Shown: in pieces, positions 22,481-31,120 of the stretch
How positions within the stretch are numbered: position 1 is the stretch's first letter
How the letters are laid out: every line of letters starts with the position of its first letter
Source: CAWJAP01 sp963834365
GTDB lineage: Bacteria; Acidobacteriota; Vicinamibacteria; Vicinamibacterales; Vicinamibacteraceae
Assembly (NCBI GenBank): GCA_963834365.1
Contig: CAWIBS010000036.1
Coordinates: 124,001-188,000 of the forward strand
DNA: 64,000 nt
Direction: 5' to 3'
The notes under the pieces: generated by a model
Seen by the model: only the letters and a program-made list of their open reading frames with translations
The model's database searches: none
What the model was told of the DNA's origin: nothing
Program-made: the position numbers and the translations under genes

Positions 22481-23653
22481 ATGCTGACCGCAGCGTCGAG
22501 CCCTTCTCGAGTCCTGAGCGTTCCCATGCACCAGCCCGCCTATCCCGCTGCGCGAGCGGCTGCCGTCAAGGTGCACGCGCATTTCGAGCAGCTGTTCCCG
22601 TCGCGCGGGGCAGACGCGGGCGTGCCCGACGTCGGCACGATCGAAGAACTGATCGGCGCCGCCTTCTGGGCCAGTCTCCGGCGGGAGGAGGGCTTCGTGC
22701 CCCGGATCTCGCTGACCTACGTCACACCGGAACGCGCCGAACATCCGCTGCGCTTTGCCAAGCCGATCCCGCTCGCTGCGGCGCCGCTGGCGCGCCTGGC
22801 TCCGGCGGTCGAGCGGCCCGGGATCCATCTCGCGGTGGCGGGCGCCGGCGACCAACTGTTCGTGTGGGGGACGACGTGGGCGGTTCCGTCCCACGCCGTC
22901 GTCATCGAGGTGGTGGCGCCGGGGTTGCTCGTCGTCAAGCACCGGCACGTCGACGAGTCCGCGAAGTTCGTGAACATGGTCGTGATCGAGGGCGACCTCG
23001 TCAAGGTGCTCGACCAGCGCGTGCCGCGCCAGCCCGATTGCCCGAAGCTCGTGACCTCGCTGTTCGGGTTCGAGTCGCCGGCCGCGTGGATCGATTCGGC
23101 CGACGTGCTCGTGCAGTTCGCCGTGTCGATGCGCGCGCACGCCCGGGGCGGCACGCTGCTGGTCGTGCCGGCCGGATCGGATCGCTGGCGCGAGTCGATC
23201 GTGCAGCCGATCGCCTATGCCGTCGATCCCACCTTCGGCGACCTGGCCTCGCTCGTGCGCGACGCTGGCGAGGCCCGCAGGGGCGAGGTGCACGACGAGC
23301 GGCGCCTGGCACGGGCGGTTGACGCGCTGGCGGGTTTGACGGCGGTGGACGGCGCCACGATCCTCACCGACCGCTACGATCTGATCGCCTTTGGCGCGAA
23401 GATCTCGCGTCGCAAGGGACGCCAGCCGATCGAGCGGCTGCTGGTCACCGAGCCGGTCGAGGGGGTGGCGCCCGAGATGGCCAACCCGGCACAACTGGGC
23501 GGGACGCGACACTTTTCAGCGGCGCAGTTCGTGCAGGACCAGGGTGACGCGGTCGCGCTGGTCGCGTCGCAGGACGGGCGCTTCACCGCGTTCAGTTGGT
23601 CGGCCCTCAAACAGATGGTGCAGGCGTATCGCCTGGAGTCGCTGTTGATGTGA
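22481..23653 (+). CDS. DisA-like putative sensor-domain protein (DACNV type)
   Basis: An intact 390-residue protein. The C-terminal ~130 residues resemble the DisA/diadenylate-cyclase fold in the degenerate form called DACNV, a putative sensor domain. GGTRHFSAAQFVQDQGDAVA followed by SQDGRFTAFSW matches the region that in true DisA reads G-T-R-H-R. The N-terminal two thirds has GGTLLVVPAG and an alpha/beta region without a recognised motif. A catalytic DGA motif typical of active cyclases is not seen, so c-di-AMP synthesis is unlikely. Two starts are possible, ATG 22481 or ATG 22526; neither has a clear ribosome binding site. Confidence 0.7.
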   Translation: MLTAASSPSRVLSVPMHQPAYPAARAAAVKVHAHFEQLFPSRGADAGVPDVGTIEELIGAAFWASLRREEGFVPRISLTYVTPERAEHPLRFAKPIPLAAAPLARLAPAVERPGIHLAVAGAGDQLFVWGTTWAVPSHAVVIEVVAPGLLVVKHRHVDESAKFVNMVVIEGDLVKVLDQRVPRQPDCPKLVTSLFGFESPAAWIDSADVLVQFAVSMRAHARGGTLLVVPAGSDRWRESIVQPIAYAVDPTFGDLASLVRDAGEARRGEVHDERRLARAVDALAGLTAVDGATILTDRYDLIAFGAKISRRKGRQPIERLLVTEPVEGVAPEMANPAQLGGTRHFSAAQFVQDQGDAVALVASQDGRFTAFSWSALKQMVQAYRLESLLM

Positions 23654-23673
23654 CGTTCGTGCGTGCCGGCGCG

Positions 23674-24072
23674 TCAGCGAGGCACGTGCCGGACGAGGAC
23701 GAGCACGGCGACTCCGGCCGCCATGACGAACGGGCCCTCGACCATCGTCCACCACCACGGCATGCCGCTCGTCGCGCCGATGCCGAGCAAGACGGCGCCG
23801 AACGCCACATTGCTGACGCCGATCAGGACGATCAGGGGCCGGTACCGCACCACGTCGGTTGATGCCTGGAGCAGCACCACTCCATGCAGCGCATAGAGGA
23901 TCGACGTCGAGCGGGCGAGGTAGAAGGTCAACGGGACGTCGGGCAGCGGCGCGAGCCCGAGCCATGCGTTGGTCGAGACGATCACCTCGCGCGGCAGGAA
24001 CACGGCACACGTCGCCAGGCAGAGCAGAGTTCCGCCGAATCGCAGGAGCGAGATGAGGACGGTGTGGGCCAT
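23674..24072 (-). CDS. Small four-helix membrane protein
   Basis: A 132-residue protein with four predicted transmembrane helices: LLRFGGTLLCLATCAVFLP, YLARSTSILYALHGVVLLQ, PLIVLIGVSNVAFGAVLLGI and EGPFVMAAGVAVLVLVRHV. The ATG at 24072 is the start that gives a clean hydrophobic N terminus. It lies back to back with the sulfatase gene. No family is recognised with confidence. Confidence 0.6.
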   Translation of the reverse strand: MAHTVLISLLRFGGTLLCLATCAVFLPREVIVSTNAWLGLAPLPDVPLTFYLARSTSILYALHGVVLLQASTDVVRYRPLIVLIGVSNVAFGAVLLGIGATSGMPWWWTMVEGPFVMAAGVAVLVLVRHVPR

Positions 24073-24136
24073 GGTCGGCGCGAGGCCCCGGCAGTATAGC
24101 CGGGGGCCGGCGCGGGCCGTGGTACGATCCCGCTCC

Positions 24137-25540
24137 GTGACTGCGCGCGCGTGGACCGGGATCCTGCTGCTGATGTGCGCGGCTCCTGGACTCGCCCAGG
24201 AGCGCCCTCCGAACATCATCCACATCGTCGCCGACGATGTGGGGTACGACGACATCGGCCCGTTCGGGTCGACCGACATTCCCACGCCGCATCTCGATCG
24301 CCTGGCGAAGGAGGGCCGTCGCCTGACGTCCTTCTACGCGCCGCACTCCACCTGCACACCGACGCGGGCGGCGCTGCTGACGGGCGCGTATGCGCCGCGC
24401 GTCGGGCTGCCGAGCGTGCTCTTCCCCGATTCGCGCATCGGGCTCAATGCCGAGGAAGTGACGATCGCCGAGCTCCTCAAGGGGCGGGGGTACGCGACGG
24501 CCGTCATCGGCAAGTGGCATCTGGGGCATCTGCCGGCGTTCCTGCCGACGCGCCACGGATTCGACCGGTTCTTCGGCATTCCGTATCCGAACGACCACGT
24601 GCCCGAGCGACTGGCTCAGACCGGCGACCGCGTCTCGCGCGGCTTTCCGCCGATGCCGCTGATTCGCGACGACACTGTCGTCGAACAGCCGGCGCAGCTC
24701 GCCTCGCTGCCCACGCGCTTCACCGAGGCCGCGGTCGGTTTCATCGAGGAGCATCGCGACCGGCCGTTCTTTCTGCACTTCTCGAACATCGAGACGCACA
24801 CGCCGTGGCTCGTCCCGCAGCCGTTTCAGTACAAGTCGAAGGCGGGCCTCTTCGGAGACGCGGTCGTGACGCTCGACTGGAGCGTCGGTCAGATTCTCGC
24901 GGCGGTGGAGAAGGCGGGGCTCGACCAGCGCACGTTGATCGTGTTCACGTCGGACAACGGTCCACTGGTCGAACGCTACCCGGAGCTCGAAGGCATCTAC
25001 GGCCATGCGGCGACGGTGGATACGTCGCGACGGCATCGCTTGCGCGGCGGCAAGTATCAGTCGCGCTACGACGGCGGGACACGCGTCGCGTGCCTCGTGC
25101 GCTGGCCGGGCCGTGTGCCGCCGGGGACGTCGAGCGACGCGCTGGTCGCGGGCTTCGATCTCTACACGACGTTCGCCGCGCTGGCCGGCGCCGCGATTCC
25201 GACGGATCGCATCGTGGACGGCATGGACGTCTGGCCGGTTCTCGCGGGAACTCCGTCGGCGCGGCCGCCGCGGGACTCGCTCTACTACTTCCAGAACGAC
25301 CAGTTGGTAGCGGTCCGTGAGGGCAAGTGGAAGTTGGTCCTGCCATGGCCCAAGTCTCCCGGCGATCCTGAGCTCTACGATCTCGAGGCCGATCCAGGCG
25401 AGGCCCGCAACGTGGCCTCCGCGTTTCGCGACGTGGTCCAGCGCCTCGAGGTCGTCGCCGAGCGCGCGCGAGACAATCTCGGCGACGCCCTGACCAACCG
25501 AACCGGCCGGAACCGTCGGCCGCCGGGGAGGGCGGACTGA
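24137..25540 (+). CDS. Secreted type I sulfatase
   Basis: This enzyme hydrolyses sulfate esters in the periplasm or outside the cell. A signal peptide (residues 1-20, ending GLAQ) precedes the metal-binding start NIIHIVADDVGYDDIGPFG. The formylglycine motif is C-T-P-T-R at Cys73, followed by AALLTG and GKWHLGHLPAF. The later motifs TSDNG and the C-terminal LYDLEADPGEARNVA are typical. The start is a GTG at 24137, directly before the signal sequence. The length of 467 residues is normal. The natural substrate, probably a sulfated glycan, cannot be read. A formylglycine-generating enzyme is not in the window. Confidence 0.92.
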   Translation: MTARAWTGILLLMCAAPGLAQERPPNIIHIVADDVGYDDIGPFGSTDIPTPHLDRLAKEGRRLTSFYAPHSTCTPTRAALLTGAYAPRVGLPSVLFPDSRIGLNAEEVTIAELLKGRGYATAVIGKWHLGHLPAFLPTRHGFDRFFGIPYPNDHVPERLAQTGDRVSRGFPPMPLIRDDTVVEQPAQLASLPTRFTEAAVGFIEEHRDRPFFLHFSNIETHTPWLVPQPFQYKSKAGLFGDAVVTLDWSVGQILAAVEKAGLDQRTLIVFTSDNGPLVERYPELEGIYGHAATVDTSRRHRLRGGKYQSRYDGGTRVACLVRWPGRVPPGTSSDALVAGFDLYTTFAALAGAAIPTDRIVDGMDVWPVLAGTPSARPPRDSLYYFQNDQLVAVREGKWKLVLPWPKSPGDPELYDLEADPGEARNVASAFRDVVQRLEVVAERARDNLGDALTNRTGRNRRPPGRAD

Positions 25541-25601
25541 AGGCGCGAGGCTAGTCTGGCGCCGCGCTCCCTCAGGGCGCGGCGCGGGCCGCCTTGAAGT
25601 C

Positions 25602-25644
25602 GCGGCGCTGTTCGGGCGACCCTGAGCGTGTCGCCCGGCGCCGC
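25602..25644. terminator. Long GC hairpin after the sulfatase
   Basis: GCGGCGC (25602-25608) pairs with GCGCCGC (25638-25644), and GGGCGAC (25614-25620) with GTCGCCC (25630-25636), leaving a nine-base loop. It resembles a terminator without a T-run, or a dispersed palindromic repeat. Confidence 0.5.
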
Positions 25645-25654
25645 GACGGCGGCG

Positions 25655-25830
25655 GTTCAAGACCAAAGACCAAAGACCGAAGACGGACCACGGACCAGCG
25701 ACGGCGACAGGCGACCAGACCAACGACGAAGGACCAACGCCAGAATCCATGCCGCAAGCCCTGTAGTCCGCAGTCTCCGAGCCCGTAGTCCGTAGCCCAG
25801 TCCGAAGACTGAAGACCGAAGACCAACCAA
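25655..25830. repeat. Heptamer array, ACCAAAG/ACCGAAG type, long and degenerate
   Basis: AAAGACC and GAAGACC units fill most of the gap ahead of the RidA gene, interrupted by GTAGTCC units in the middle (25765-25797). The array ends two bases before the RidA ATG, so it also forms the gene's leader. Confidence 0.82.
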
Positions 25831-25831
25831 G

Positions 25832-26230
25832 ATGCGCAAGAACATTTCGTCCGGCGCTCCGTGGGAGGCTGTCGTCGGCTACTCGCGAGCGGTGCGCGCG
25901 GGGAGCCATGTCCACGTGTCGGGCACGGTGGGCGTGGACGCCAGCGGACAGGTGGTCGGGCCCGGCGATCCATACCTGCAGGCGAAGCGTGCGCTGGAGA
26001 TCATCGGCGATGCGCTCGCCCAGGCGGGTGCGTCGTTCACGCACGTCGTCCGGACGCGGGTCTATGTCACCGACATGAGCCGGTGGCAGGACGTGGGCCG
26101 CGCTCATGGCGAGGTCTTCGGCGCCATTCGCCCGGCAACCTCGATGATCGAGGTGAGCGGGCTGATCGCGCCCGAGTTCCTGGTCGAGATCGAGGCCGAG
26201 GCGCTGATTCCGCCGGACCCGCCACTCTGA
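25832..26230 (+). CDS. RidA/YjgF-family protein
   Basis: A trimeric enamine/imine deaminase family protein of 132 residues. Conserved positions are present: GYSRAVRAGSHVHVSGTVG near the N terminus, VVRTRVYVTDMSRW in the middle, and IRPATSMIEVSGLI with the catalytic-type Arg and the following Glu near the end. This subgroup is distinct from housekeeping RidA and often sits beside amide-hydrolysing enzymes, as here with creatininase. The start ATG directly abuts the heptamer array and no ribosome binding site is seen. Confidence 0.88.
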   Translation: MRKNISSGAPWEAVVGYSRAVRAGSHVHVSGTVGVDASGQVVGPGDPYLQAKRALEIIGDALAQAGASFTHVVRTRVYVTDMSRWQDVGRAHGEVFGAIRPATSMIEVSGLIAPEFLVEIEAEALIPPDPPL

Positions 26231-26250
26231 GCCCGGGCGCTCTCCCCGCG

Positions 26251-27046
26251 TCAGTCGCGGGGCGGCATGGCCGCGAAGGTCTTCTCGATGTTCTCCAGGA
26301 CGGCGAGCGTCGATTTGACGCCCAGTTCGATGTACTTCTCGCCCATCTCGGGCGTGGCATCGCGCGCATCGCCCCAGGTTCCCGACTTGGTCGCCCAGTA
26401 GACCGAGCCCGGCGACGTGAAGAAGAACGCCGTGTGCACCGGATGGGTGTTCACGGTGTAGTCGGGGAACGGCGGGAACTCGGCGTTCGCCTTGTCCATG
26501 TCCACCAGGTCAGGATTGATCGCGAGGACCGCGGCCGTTTCGGCCGCGTTGGCGTGCATCCCCTTCTTCAAGCTCACGTAGTCGGCGGCTTCCTCGGCCG
26601 ACATGCCGTCCCAGTAGTTGATGGGGAAGGCCTTCACGTCGCGCGGCAGCTTGTCGGCGGCGTTGGCGCAGGCATAGGCGATGGCGTAGGTGTTGTCGTA
26701 GTGGCCGTTCAGGAAGACGATGCGCTTGAATCCGACGTGTGGCGAAGCACACCGCGAGGTCCTCGACGAGGGCCATGAAGGTCGGGATGCGGATGTGGGC
26801 CAGGCCGGTGAAGCCGACGTGGGGATAGGAGAGCGCATAGGCGAGCGGCGGTGCCACGACGGCGCCGAGCTTCGGAGCGGCGCGTCTCGCCACTTCCTGC
26901 GGAATGAGCACGTCGGTGGCGAGCGGCGCGTGCGGACCGTGCTGCTCGGTGGCACCGACCGGAATGATCACGGTGTGCTTCGTCTTCAGGAACGCTTCGA
27001 CCTCGAGGGTGGTCATCTCTCCCAGAAATACCGTTGGCGGCTTCAT
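26251..27046 (-). CDS. Creatininase-family amidohydrolase, frameshifted
   Basis: A zinc-dependent cyclic amide hydrolase of the creatinine amidohydrolase family. Metal ligands are visible in VGATEQHGPHAPLATD (Glu34, His36, Asp45) and in the later FLNGHYDNT. Homologues act on creatinine, mycofactocin or formamidopyrimidine-type substrates, so the substrate here is open. One frame change near 26740, just before the NGH motif, is needed. The restored length of ~265 residues is normal. It is transcribed away from the RiPP precursor gene at 27364. Confidence 0.88.
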
Positions 27047-27363
27047 GGATCGGGATCCTCCGGCGAAGTGAGAAAAGGTCTCCTTCCTCGTTGCCAGCGG
27101 ACCGATTGTCCGCGATCGCCGCCTGCGGTTGCACGCACTTTCGGTCCGCGACGGGACGGTCTGGTTGGAGCCCGGGTTCCAGCGAATGGAGGCAGAGCCC
27201 CAGGAACTGCGCTCCGGAGCCGAGGCGATGGCCGGGCCTGCGGCAATTTGCTGGCGATGCCCGGCACGCGCCCGTGGCACCAGTGTTGCTCGGCCGTACC
27301 CGTCCACGCGCAGATCGAGTGAGCGGACGTGTCCACCAACGACGCGTGGCCAGGAGGCGCCTC
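27047..27363. other. 317-base gap between creatininase and RiPP precursor
   Basis: This divergent gap must hold the promoters of both genes. An AGGAGG ribosome binding site at 27352-27357, six bases before the precursor ATG, is the only element I can point to. No repeat array or riboswitch-like fold is recognised. Confidence 0.5.
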
Positions 27364-27687
27364 ATGGGACAGAAGATGACCCGCGGCCAGATTCAGGACC
27401 TGATCGGCAGGTTTGCGCTGGAGAACCCGAAATACCGCTCGGCGCTCATCAGCAATCCGAAAGGGATTCTCGAGCGGCAGTTGAACACGTCACTGGGCGG
27501 CGTGACGGTGAGGGCTGTGGCCGACACGGCCGACACGGTGCACGTGGTCATTCCCTACGCCCCGCCCGAAGGCGAGTTGTCCGACGCGGACCTGGAGCGG
27601 GTTGCGGGCGGCTGGCAGGACATCCAGGCGGAGTGCACGGTGCACGGCGGGGGCGAGATCAACACGATGATGCAAGTGCACATCTGA
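27364..27687 (+). CDS. NHLP-leader RiPP precursor peptide
   Basis: An intact 107-residue peptide with the nitrile-hydratase-leader-peptide (NHLP/TOMM) layout. Residues ~8-45 resemble the alpha-subunit leader (LIGRFALENPKYRSALISNP, ILERQLNTSL). Then come VTVRAVADTADTVHVVIPY and the terminal leader helix GELSDADLERVAGG, ending in the double Gly (82-83) cut by C39-type peptidases. The 24-residue core is rich in Gly and has one Cys, two Thr, two His and no Ser: WQDIQAECTVHGGGEI then NTMMQVHI. An AGGAGG site six bases upstream fixes the ATG. No YcaO, LanM, radical-SAM maturase or exporter gene is next to it, so the modification is unknown and enzymes would act in trans. Confidence 0.85.
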   Translation: MGQKMTRGQIQDLIGRFALENPKYRSALISNPKGILERQLNTSLGGVTVRAVADTADTVHVVIPYAPPEGELSDADLERVAGGWQDIQAECTVHGGGEINTMMQVHI

Positions 27688-27700
27688 CGGCTGTCAGCTG

Positions 27701-28429
27701 TCAGCGCGCCGCCGCTCGGGGCGCGGCCGGCAGCAGGGCGACGACCCGGACCGGGCCGCCCGAACCGCCCTCGATCTTCATCGGCAGCGCCACGACGACG
27801 GCGCCGCGCGGCGGGAGGCGATCGAGGCCGGTCAGGTTCTCCAGGCCCGGCACGTTCCGCGCCGCCGCGAGGCGATGGACCTGGAAGTCCCTGGAAGGGC
27901 CGTGATCGAGCGACGCCGTGTCGATCCCGAGGACGGCGGCTTCACGGTCCTCCACCAGCAGACGCGCCGCCTCGGCACCGAACCCCGGAAAATGCAGCCT
28001 GGACGCGTCGCCCGGGGTGTCGTCGCCGAGATACGCCTTGCGATCCGGCCAGAAACGGCTCCAGCCCGTGCGGACGAGCACGATCGTGCCGGCCGCGATG
28101 CGGCCGTGTTCGCGCTCGAAGCGCGCGACGTCCTCGGCTGTCACGCGGTAGTCGCGTTCGCGTGCGGCCGCGGCGCTGACGTCGATGACGATGGCCTGTG
28201 CCAGCAGGCGCCGGAGCGGGACCCGATCGGTCGGGTCCCGGCCCTCCGCAAAGTGCAGCGGGGCATCGAGGTGCGTCCCGCCATGCTCGGGCATGCAGAA
28301 CGCGAAGGCCGCATAGAAGAAGCCGGCCTCGGTGCGGCCGTACGCCCGCGTCTCCAGCTTGAACGCCGCCGTCTCGGTCGGCCAGTACACCGTCTTCGCA
28401 TTGTAGGGATGCGTCAGATCGACGATCAC
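27701..28429 (-). CDS. Cyclase-family (kynurenine formamidase-like) hydrolase, probably exported
   Basis: A metal-dependent hydrolase of the PF04199 family, which includes kynurenine formamidase and isatin hydrolase. The signature HGGTHLDAPLHF gives the metal ligands, and the N-terminal DLTHPYNAKTVYWPTE is typical. The intact reading begins at 28429. Upstream, in other frames from an ATG at 28521, a signal-peptide-like sequence (LVLACLASVTLDAQ) is readable, so the true gene is probably longer and exported, with two indels near 28440-28495. It ends 13 bases from the RiPP precursor stop, convergent. Confidence 0.85.
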   Translation of the reverse strand: MIVDLTHPYNAKTVYWPTETAAFKLETRAYGRTEAGFFYAAFAFCMPEHGGTHLDAPLHFAEGRDPTDRVPLRRLLAQAIVIDVSAAAARERDYRVTAEDVARFEREHGRIAAGTIVLVRTGWSRFWPDRKAYLGDDTPGDASRLHFPGFGAEAARLLVEDREAAVLGIDTASLDHGPSRDFQVHRLAAARNVPGLENLTGLDRLPPRGAVVVALPMKIEGGSGGPVRVVALLPAAPRAAAR

Positions 28430-28613
28430 GGCGGAGCCGAGATTCGATCGTCTGCGCGTCGAGCGTGACCGACGCCAGGCACGCGAGGACGAGACTGCGC
28501 GGTGACGAGGGTCGAAGGCATGGCCGATGATAGAGCGACGGGAGCCATCTTACTCCCAGAACTCGAGCTGCCGACTACGTCGACGAACGAGCGTCTCACA
28601 CGTGCCGACAGCC

Positions 28614-29501
28614 ATGCCCGAGATCCCCGATGTCGAACTGTATGTCGCCGCGCTGCAGGCGACGCCTGATCGGGCAGCGGCTCGAGCGCGTGCGACTGCT
28701 CTCGCCGTTCTTCCTCCGGACGGTCGATCCCCCGCTCTCGGCCTTCGAGGGTGCGACGGTCACCGGGATTGGGAGGCTCGCGAAGCGGATCGCGATCGCG
28801 TTCGACGATGAGCGCTACCTCATCGTCCATCTGATGATTGCGGGCCGCCTGCACTGGGTGGGCGAGGGGCCGCGCCGCGGGCGGCCGAAGCCGCTCGCCG
28901 AGATCGACTTCACGTCGGGGACGCTGCTCGTGACCGAGGCCGGATCGACGCGGCGCGCGTCGCTGTAGGCGGTGCGCGGCGCCGCCGCGCTCGCCGCGCA
29001 CACGCCGCCCGGCGTCGATGTGCTCGCGCTGCACCGTCGACGAGTTCGTCGCGGCGCTGACCCGCGAGAACCGCACGCTCAAGCGGGCGCTGACCGATCA
29101 GCGGATCGTCACCGGGATCGGCAACGCCTACTCCGACGAGATCCTGCACCGCGCGCGACTGTCGCCGCTGATGCTCACGTCGCGCTGACTGCACCGGCGC
29201 AGCTGGCCGGCGCTCTCACGCGATCGCGCGCGCCACGCTCGAGGAGTGGATCGATCGGCTGCAGAAGCAGAGCGGCGACGCGTTCCCCGAGAAGGTCACC
29301 GCGTTCCGCCCCGACATGGCCGTGCACGGACGGTTCGGCCAGCCGTGTCCCGTCTGCGACGCGCCGGTTCAGCGCATCGTCTACGCTGCCAACGAATGCA
29401 ACTACTGCGCGCGTTGCCAGACCGGCGGACGTCGCCTCGCGGATCGGGCGCTGTCCCGCCTGCTCGGCGAAGACTGGCCGCGCACGCTGGACGAGTCCTG
29501 A
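28614..29501 (+). pseudogene. Fpg/Nei-family DNA glycosylase, frame-broken
   Basis: A base-excision repair enzyme of the formamidopyrimidine-DNA glycosylase family. The catalytic N terminus M-P-E-I-P-D-V-E is intact, as are RTLKRALTDQRIVTGIGNAY and the C-terminal zinc finger with CPVC and CARC pairs (29350-29420). Breaks are an extra base near 28663, a TAG at 28966-28968 where the family has Tyr, an extra base near 29030, a TGA near 29187 and a missing base near 29215. The conserved protein between breaks makes sequence error likelier than gene decay. The start ATG at 28614 is set by the essential Pro2. Confidence 0.85.
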
Positions 29502-29522
29502 GTCAGGGGATCCGGTCGGTCC

Positions 29523-29637
29523 TCAGGCTTCAGTCTTCGGTCTTCAGTCTTCGTAAGGGCTACGGACTACGGGCTACTGGCTACTGGGGCTTGTGAAGAA
29601 TCTGCAAGCCTGATCGCTGATGCCTGATCCCTGATCA
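29523..29637. repeat. Heptamer array, CTTCGGT/TGATCCC types
   Basis: CAGTCTT/CGGTCTT units (29530-29553), then CTACGGG/CTACTGG units (29560-29590) and TGATCCC-like units (29610-29637) fill the gap between the glycosylase and the PQQ-repeat gene. Confidence 0.85.
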
Positions 29638-29651
29638 CGTATCCTTCTCGC

Positions 29652-31050
29652 ATGAGCGGTTATTTTCGGGCCGGCTTGGCGTGCCTGGGCGTGGCGGCGC
29701 TGGGGACGGCCGGGCCGTTCGGTGCGGCATCGGAGCAGACGTCGGCGCCGTGGCCCGCGTTCCGCGGCGCGGCTGCGGCAGGCGTGGCCGTCGATCAGGA
29801 CCTGCCGGCGGCGTGGAACGCGACGACCGGCGAGCAGGTGCGGTGGAAGGTTCGTGTTCCGGGTCTGGCGCATTCGAGCCCGATCACGTGGGGCGATCGT
29901 GTGTTCGTCACCACGGCCGTCAGCAGCCAGGGCGATTCCACGTTCAAGCCCGGGCTCTACGGCGATGGCACGGCGTCCGAGGACCGTTCCCGCCATCAGT
30001 TCGTCGTGCTGGCCTACGATCGGCGGACTGGCAAGCCGTTGTGGGAACGGGTGGCCTACGAGGGGCCGCCGATCGACAAGCGTCACATCAAGTCCACCTA
30101 TGCGAGCGCCACGCCGGCGACCGATGGACGGATCGTCGTGGCGTCGTTCGGATCGCAGGGCGTGTTCGCGTACGACGTGCAGGGCAAGCTGCTCTGGAAG
30201 CGCGACCTGGGCCGCATGGACCTCGGCGCCTACAACCTGCCCGTCCTACGAATGGGGGCCGGCGAGCTCGCCGACCATCTGGCGGGACCGGGTCTTCGTG
30301 CAAGTCGATACGTCGGGCGAGGACTTCATCACGGCGCTGGACCTCGCGACGGGGAAGACGCTGTGGCAGACGCCGCGTCAGGAGCTGCCGTCATGGTCCA
30401 CACCGACGATCGTCGAGTCGAGCGGGCAGCCCGAGCTGGTGACCAACGCTCCGAACTTCATCCGCGGCTACGACCCGATGACGGGGCAGGAGCGGTGGCG
30501 CCTCGGCGGCAGCTCGAAGATCACGGCGCCGACCCCGATCTTCGCCGGCGGGCTCATCATCGTCGCCAGCGGCCGGGCCCCGGAACGGCCGATCTTCGCG
30601 GTGCGGCCCGGCGCCAGCGGAGACATCACGCTCGGAGAGGGTCAGAAGGCGGGGCCGGGCGTGGCGTGGAGCTGGACGCAGCGCGGCTCCTACATGCCGA
30701 CGCCGCTCGCCTATGACGGCCTGCTCTACGTGCTCGCCAATCAGGGACTGTTCGACTGCTACGACCTGGCCACCGGGGCGGAAGTCTACCGGCAGCGCAT
30801 TTCCCATCGGGGCAGCGGGTTCAGCGCGTCGCCGGTTGCGGCCGACGGTCGTATCTACCTGTCGAGCGAGGATGGCGACATCTTCGTGGTCCGGTCGGGG
30901 CGGACCTTCGCCCTCGACACGACCAACCCGATCGGGGAGCCGCTGATGGCCACGCCAGCCATCAGCGGCGGCACGCTTTTCGTCCGCGGCGAGCGCCATC
31001 TTCTGGCGATTGGCGGCGCCGCGGCGGCAAAGACGAGCCGAAAGCCATGA
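29652..31050 (+). CDS. PQQ-repeat (BamB-like) beta-propeller protein, secreted, frameshifted
   Basis: A ~465-residue exported propeller. Residues 1-27 form a signal peptide ahead of WPAFRGAAAAGVAVD. The repeats include VLAYDRRTGKPLWERVAYEG, VFAYDVQGKLLWKRDLGRMD, ITALDLATGKTLWQTP and LFDCYDLATGAEVYRQRI. One frame change near 30245 joins the halves. It resembles the protein at 18824-20360 and the widespread Acidobacteria/Planctomycetes 'outer membrane protein assembly factor BamB' annotations, but BamB function is not implied. It ends 70 bases before the methyltransferase gene. Confidence 0.85.
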
Positions 31051-31120
31051 GAGGGCGTGTAGAATCGGCAGGCCCGGCCCGCTCGAGGCGCGCCGCGCGT
31101 TCGTTCACAGGAGACCGTTC

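Noticed and set aside
22481..23653. Diadenylate cyclase (DisA)
   Set aside because: The catalytic DGA motif is not found and the G-T-R-H region is altered; a sensor-type homologue fits better.
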